Assembly (NCBI RefSeq): GCF_023343835.1
Contig: NC_064435.1
Span: 61,762,634-61,826,633, forward strand
Length of the DNA: 64,000 nucleotides
Origin: Lagopus muta
Lineage: Eukaryota > Chordata > Aves > Galliformes > Phasianidae
Direction: 5' to 3'
The notes beneath the pieces were generated by a model. The model was not told the origin of the DNA and made no database searches. It saw only the letters and a list, made by a program, of their open reading frames with translations. The translations under genes and the position numbers were made by a program. How positions within the stretch are numbered: the first letter of the stretch is position 1; each line of letters starts with the position of its first letter. This document shows positions 62,031 through 64,000 of the stretch, piece after piece.

Positions 62031-64000
62031 AATATGGTGTTTTTCCTTCATTTCCCCCAAAGTAGTAATCTATTATCCAGAAAATGATGAAAGTTGCAAT
62101 TTCACTAGCGCAGCTTAGACCATAAAATGAGTAAGCAATTTAAATATGTTGCAAAGATATACCCCTCATAAATTAATTCGTTCTGGGTCGTTCTGTTGCA
62201 CTGAAGCTTTAAATGTGCACATGTGTTCAAATACGTATTTGTATATACACATGCAAATGCGTAGAGAGAGCAATGTGAATACATGCATGTTTCTTATAAA
62301 CTATTTATGTTGGGCGTGAGGTAGCTCTTTATTAGGGCTAATGTTCTTTATACCCAACATTTCTAGGGAAAACAAAACGGAATTATAATCAACTGCAGTT
62401 TATTTCTAATTTCTTTGTTTCTGCTTCTAGCTAAAATGTGCAAGTACAGAAGCATGAAGAGAAAAAGTCTGATTCCTGTTTTTAATGATTTTTTCTTTTT
62501 TTCCTTACATCTTCAATTTGATAGTCATAGAAGAAATCCACCTAGATTGAGCTCATAAAATCAGCTAACTAATCATCTTAATTTTCAGTAAAATAATGGG
62601 AATCCTCATATAATATAATTTCAGAAAAGAAACGAACAATCATTTATTTTCCCCAAAAGATAAATTGAGTGAATATAGCTTACGGTTATAAAACAAGAAT
62701 AATAGCTTCTTAGATTGCCCTTTAATCAATCATACACTTATTTTTCAAGAGGCTCATCTATTTTATTCCATGATTAATAATCTTCCAGTGTGAGAGCATT
62801 ATTAGATCCCAGCAGGGGAGATCCTGAATGCTTTTAGCTGCTTTGGAATGGTCAGTTGGGGTTCATTATGGTCTGATATTGAACAATTTATAAAATCTTG
62901 TCTAAACATCTGCCAGCTCAGATAGGCCGATGTGTCTGAAGATGGGAAATTGCTGGACCAGTTGATATTGACAAACGGATCTCTCTCCAGTGGCTTTTTG
63001 TTCACTGAAAATTAGTGGCCTCTTGCTCGGGTCTTGTTAGAAAGGGCATTTGAAAGTGATCTTAGATACTTCAGGCATCAGCCTTGGGAATGTTAACTGG
63101 ATAAAGAACCGTGCTAGGCTGGAGTCAGGAAATATGTTGCGATTATATTAAACGGGGGGAAAAAGACGTGTTCTTAAGTGCGTATACGTAATCCCCCTGA
63201 TCTATCTCCCCCGGCCCCCTCCGTCATATTTTACCCCTATAAAGCTGTCTAAATGATTGAGAAAATGCATGTGTTTTTCAGCTGATAGGGCAGAAATTAA
63301 TATTGTAATTCTGGGAAACTCTGGGATCCATCTAGCTAAATATAAAACACCGAAGATCTGTGCAGCTGGAGGCCTGCTCATCTTCTTGTGTTGTTGAACG
63401 ATGCTTCTCTCCCCCTAAACATCCTGGTTCTCATTGAGGTAACGTGTCCTTCTGTCTGTGTGCACAGAGCAATACAATTAGATAGCGGCTAAAAAGCAAT
63501 TCTGTTTTTCTCTCCAATTTAGCAGGCGATGTAAATGCAAATATCGAGTAAAGTCACCCTCCAGAGCGCCTTTTCTGTGCGATTCGGGGAGATTTTTTGG
63601 GGAAACTTTAAGTTTTGAGGGACGCCTGAACTTTCTCTTCGCCGCTCTCCCTCCTGCTCCATCAGCCCCCACCTCCCACGTTTTCTGTTCCAGGTCTCTG
63701 TCGGACACAACGTGAACATTTCAATTGGTAAAAACCAAAAGCTGTGGCAGAGATTAAAAAAGGCTAACGACATTCCTTTGATGTTTATACGCCCGAAGAC
63801 TTATAAAAGATTTCCATAATTTACCCACCCTTGCTAGTATTTAGACCTGGATTTCTTTCTGGAAAGAAAAGTAGAAAGACTTGGAAAACTCGCTTTTGAA
63901 TATTCGCTCTGTGTGTTAAACCCAATGGACTTCTCTCATCTCCCGAGAAATTCACGAGTGGCTCAGAAATGCAGATGGGCGACACCCAAACGATTTGGCA
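62031..64000. other. Downstream intergenic DNA, candidate regulatory sequence
   Basis: No gene or transposon seen. The stretch at about 62550-63110 and the part from about 63240 to the edge are repeat-free, with homeodomain-like (ATTAAT, TTAATCAATC) and GATA-like words, and resemble conserved non-coding DNA. By analogy with mammals this side faces IRX4. Confidence 0.45.

Noticed and set aside
1..64000. CRISPR arrays, operons, tRNA or rRNA genes, prokaryotic elements
   Set aside because: No spaced direct repeats, no cloverleaf or rRNA sequence recognised, and the window is clearly vertebrate nuclear DNA.

Overview
The window is vertebrate nuclear DNA, most likely from a bird. It has an intron-containing homeobox gene with consensus GT-AG splice sites, long gene-free flanks, and at least six CR1 LINE fragments. 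Several CR1 copies end in the diagnostic ATTCTGTGATTCTGTGA-type 3' repeat. Abundant CR1 without Alu- or B1-like SINEs is the usual avian pattern. The exact species cannot be read from the sequence; a galliform such as chicken is plausible.

The only protein-coding gene I can support is IRX2, an Iroquois-class TALE homeobox transcription factor. It lies on the + strand with four coding exons at 56560-56802, 58479-58884, 59150-59890 and 60628-60671. Joined, they give a 477-residue product that starts [10 protein letters not shown] and ends VGVQPYL. In other vertebrates IRX2 sits in the IRX-A cluster (IRX1-IRX2-IRX4), so the 56 kb upstream of the gene probably belongs to the IRX1-IRX2 gene desert and the right edge points toward IRX4. 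That orientation is inferred from the human and mouse arrangement, not seen here.

Layout: 1-51 kb is AT-rich intergenic DNA with CR1 fragments (4.76-6.0 minus, 6.0-6.9 plus, 10.9-11.3 minus, 24.1-24.25 plus, 28.2-28.4 minus, 30.8-31.07 plus, and an older one near 41.1 kb). It also holds a well-delimited 274-bp solo LTR with a 6-bp target duplication (12593-12866), a 172-bp (TTTCC)n microsatellite (37761-37932) and several short tandem duplications. Some stretches of this desert have the texture of conserved regulatory DNA (homeodomain, TALE and E-box-like words, no repeats), but conservation cannot be tested here. From about 51.3 kb the sequence becomes CpG-rich and stays so, with AT-rich islands, through IRX2. 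The proximal promoter and 5'UTR carry an unusual cluster of C-run, G-run and GA-repeat tracts. The 3'UTR holds a possible extra intron and two Pumilio-type words overlapping poly(A) signals. Sequence from 62.03 to 64.0 kb is downstream intergenic DNA.

I found no convincing new genetic system. The most useful leads are the possible 3'UTR intron, the alternative intron-1 reading frames of IRX2, the promoter structural tracts, the solo LTR, and the candidate enhancers.
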